Assembly (NCBI RefSeq): GCF_026239735.1
Contig: NZ_JAPIVT010000022.1
Coordinates: 30,493-94,492 of the forward strand
Direction: 5' to 3'
DNA length: 64,000 nt
Source of the DNA: Pedobacter sp. MC2016-05
GTDB lineage: Bacteria > Bacteroidota > Bacteroidia > Sphingobacteriales > Sphingobacteriaceae
Shown here: in pieces, positions 63,359 to 64,000 of the stretch
How the letters are laid out: the number at the start of each line of letters is the position of its first letter
How positions within the stretch are numbered: position 1 is the first letter of the stretch
The notes under the pieces: generated by a model
The model's database searches: none
What the model was told of the DNA's origin: nothing
Seen by the model: the letters and a program-made list of their open reading frames with translations, nothing else
Position numbers and translations under genes: made by a program

Positions 63359-64000
63359 TTACGAAGCCTCATCCATGACAGGGGTAACAGTATATTTTTC
63401 CCGGATTAATGCAATGTCTGCGCTTATTTTAGATTCTGTGGCTTGATGGGTTTTGGCATGTTGGGCAATAAATTTTCCCATTAATGGAGCCATATCTTCG
63501 CTTACTTTTGTATCCAATACTTTAGCATATAGTTGCGTGGTGCGTATATTGGTGTGTCCAAGCATTTTAGACACACTTTCGATAGGTACACCGTTCAATA
63601 AAGTTACTGTAGTTCCAAAAGTTCGTTTGGCTATCCGGATGCCCAATGTTTTATTGACCCCTGAAAGTGCAGCAATTTCAACCAAGTATTCGTTCATCTT
63701 TTGGTTGCTGGAAATTGGTAAAGCCCTGTTGTTATGGAGGCAATAAGGATGATCTTTATATTTATCAAGAATACTTGCCGCTATTGGAAGCAAGGGTATT
63801 GCTACCCTTGTATCTGTTTTTTTCCGGTAGGTAAATATCCAACGTTCTCCATCTACCCCAATACCAATGTCTGCAAGTTTAAGTTTTTGAACATCCGCAT
63901 AGGAAAGTCCGGTGTAGCAACTGAACAGAAAAAAGTCCCGTACCTGCGATAACCTGTCAGTAGTAAACTGCTTTTGGGTAATCTTCTGCAATTCATCAGC
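63359..64000 (-). CDS. Tyrosine recombinase/integrase, C-terminal part, 5' end outside window
   Basis: 213 residues, open to the window edge. It is the catalytic domain of a Bacteroidota conjugative-transposon-type integrase: FLFSCYTGLSYADVQKL, then NGVPIESVSKMLGHTNIRTTQLYAKVL with the late His and the nucleophile Tyr in place. The first Arg of the family is Ser in TGLSYADV, as in IntDOT. The segment that normally reads HVARHTFATT reads RIAKRTFGTT, so the usual His, Arg and His are Arg, Lys and Arg. It may be inactive or a specialised variant. It marks a mobile or formerly mobile element at the right edge. Confidence 0.88.
   Translation of the reverse strand, partial: ADELQKITQKQFTTDRLSQVRDFFLFSCYTGLSYADVQKLKLADIGIGVDGERWIFTYRKKTDTRVAIPLLPIAASILDKYKDHPYCLHNNRALPISSNQKMNEYLVEIAALSGVNKTLGIRIAKRTFGTTVTLLNGVPIESVSKMLGHTNIRTTQLYAKVLDTKVSEDMAPLMGKFIAQHAKTHQATESKISADIALIREKYTVTPVMDEAS

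Noticed and set aside
1..64000. CRISPR array
   Set aside because: No series of regularly spaced direct repeats was found; all repeats seen are single palindromes or pairs.

Overview
The window is AT-rich DNA from a member of the Bacteroidota, most likely a Pedobacter-like Sphingobacteriaceae. The evidence is three SusC/SusD pairs, many signal peptides ending in Ala-Gln, FAS1-domain lipoproteins beside SusC/SusD, promoters of the TTTG/TAnnTTTG type, starts without clear Shine-Dalgarno sites, and a CTnDOT-like tyrosine recombinase. The genus is an inference; the sequence holds no rRNA or other phylogenetic marker.

Positions 1 to about 59300 form one very large polysaccharide utilisation locus (PUL) for pectin, read best as rhamnogalacturonan I with arabinan and arabinogalactan side chains. 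Left part (1-8523): end of a rhamnogalacturonan acetylesterase, a GH127 beta-L-arabinofuranosidase, and a leftward arabinan operon (two GH43, two GH51). Middle (8875-27494): a rightward operon with GH95, a macroglobulin/plug-like protein, PL11 rhamnogalacturonan lyase and two CE12 acetylesterases, then a second operon with GH2, GH105 unsaturated rhamnogalacturonyl hydrolase, GH31, L-rhamnose mutarotase and GH106 rhamnosidase. Import block (27850-43226): FAS1, SusC, SusD, FAS1, FAS1, SusC, SusD. Then a small lipoprotein and a GH28 polygalacturonase. Right part (45558-53743, leftward): GH115, a GH43_24-like exo-galactanase, GH2 and GH43, a set typical of arabinogalactan breakdown, followed by a third leftward SusC/SusD pair (54011-59264).

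The most notable signal is a shared regulatory element. Six separate promoter regions of the locus, on both strands, carry two CAGGAT-like hexamers exactly 10 bp apart, and in all six a -7-like box begins exactly 37 bp after the first hexamer. This looks like the operator of one activator that co-regulates the whole locus; no regulator gene lies in the window. A second recurring 11-mer, TAACCAAATAT, lies near the predicted transcript starts or next to start codons.

From 59.6 kb on the DNA changes to accessory and mobile sequence: a HigBA-like toxin-antitoxin pair bracketed by two diverged copies of a terminator-plus-CGTGATCCCGAT repeat, an orphan polymorphic-toxin C-terminus with a likely immunity gene, an Rpn-family nuclease/transposase broken by two frameshifts, and the C-terminal part of a tyrosine recombinase whose usual HxxRH active-site segment reads RxxKR.
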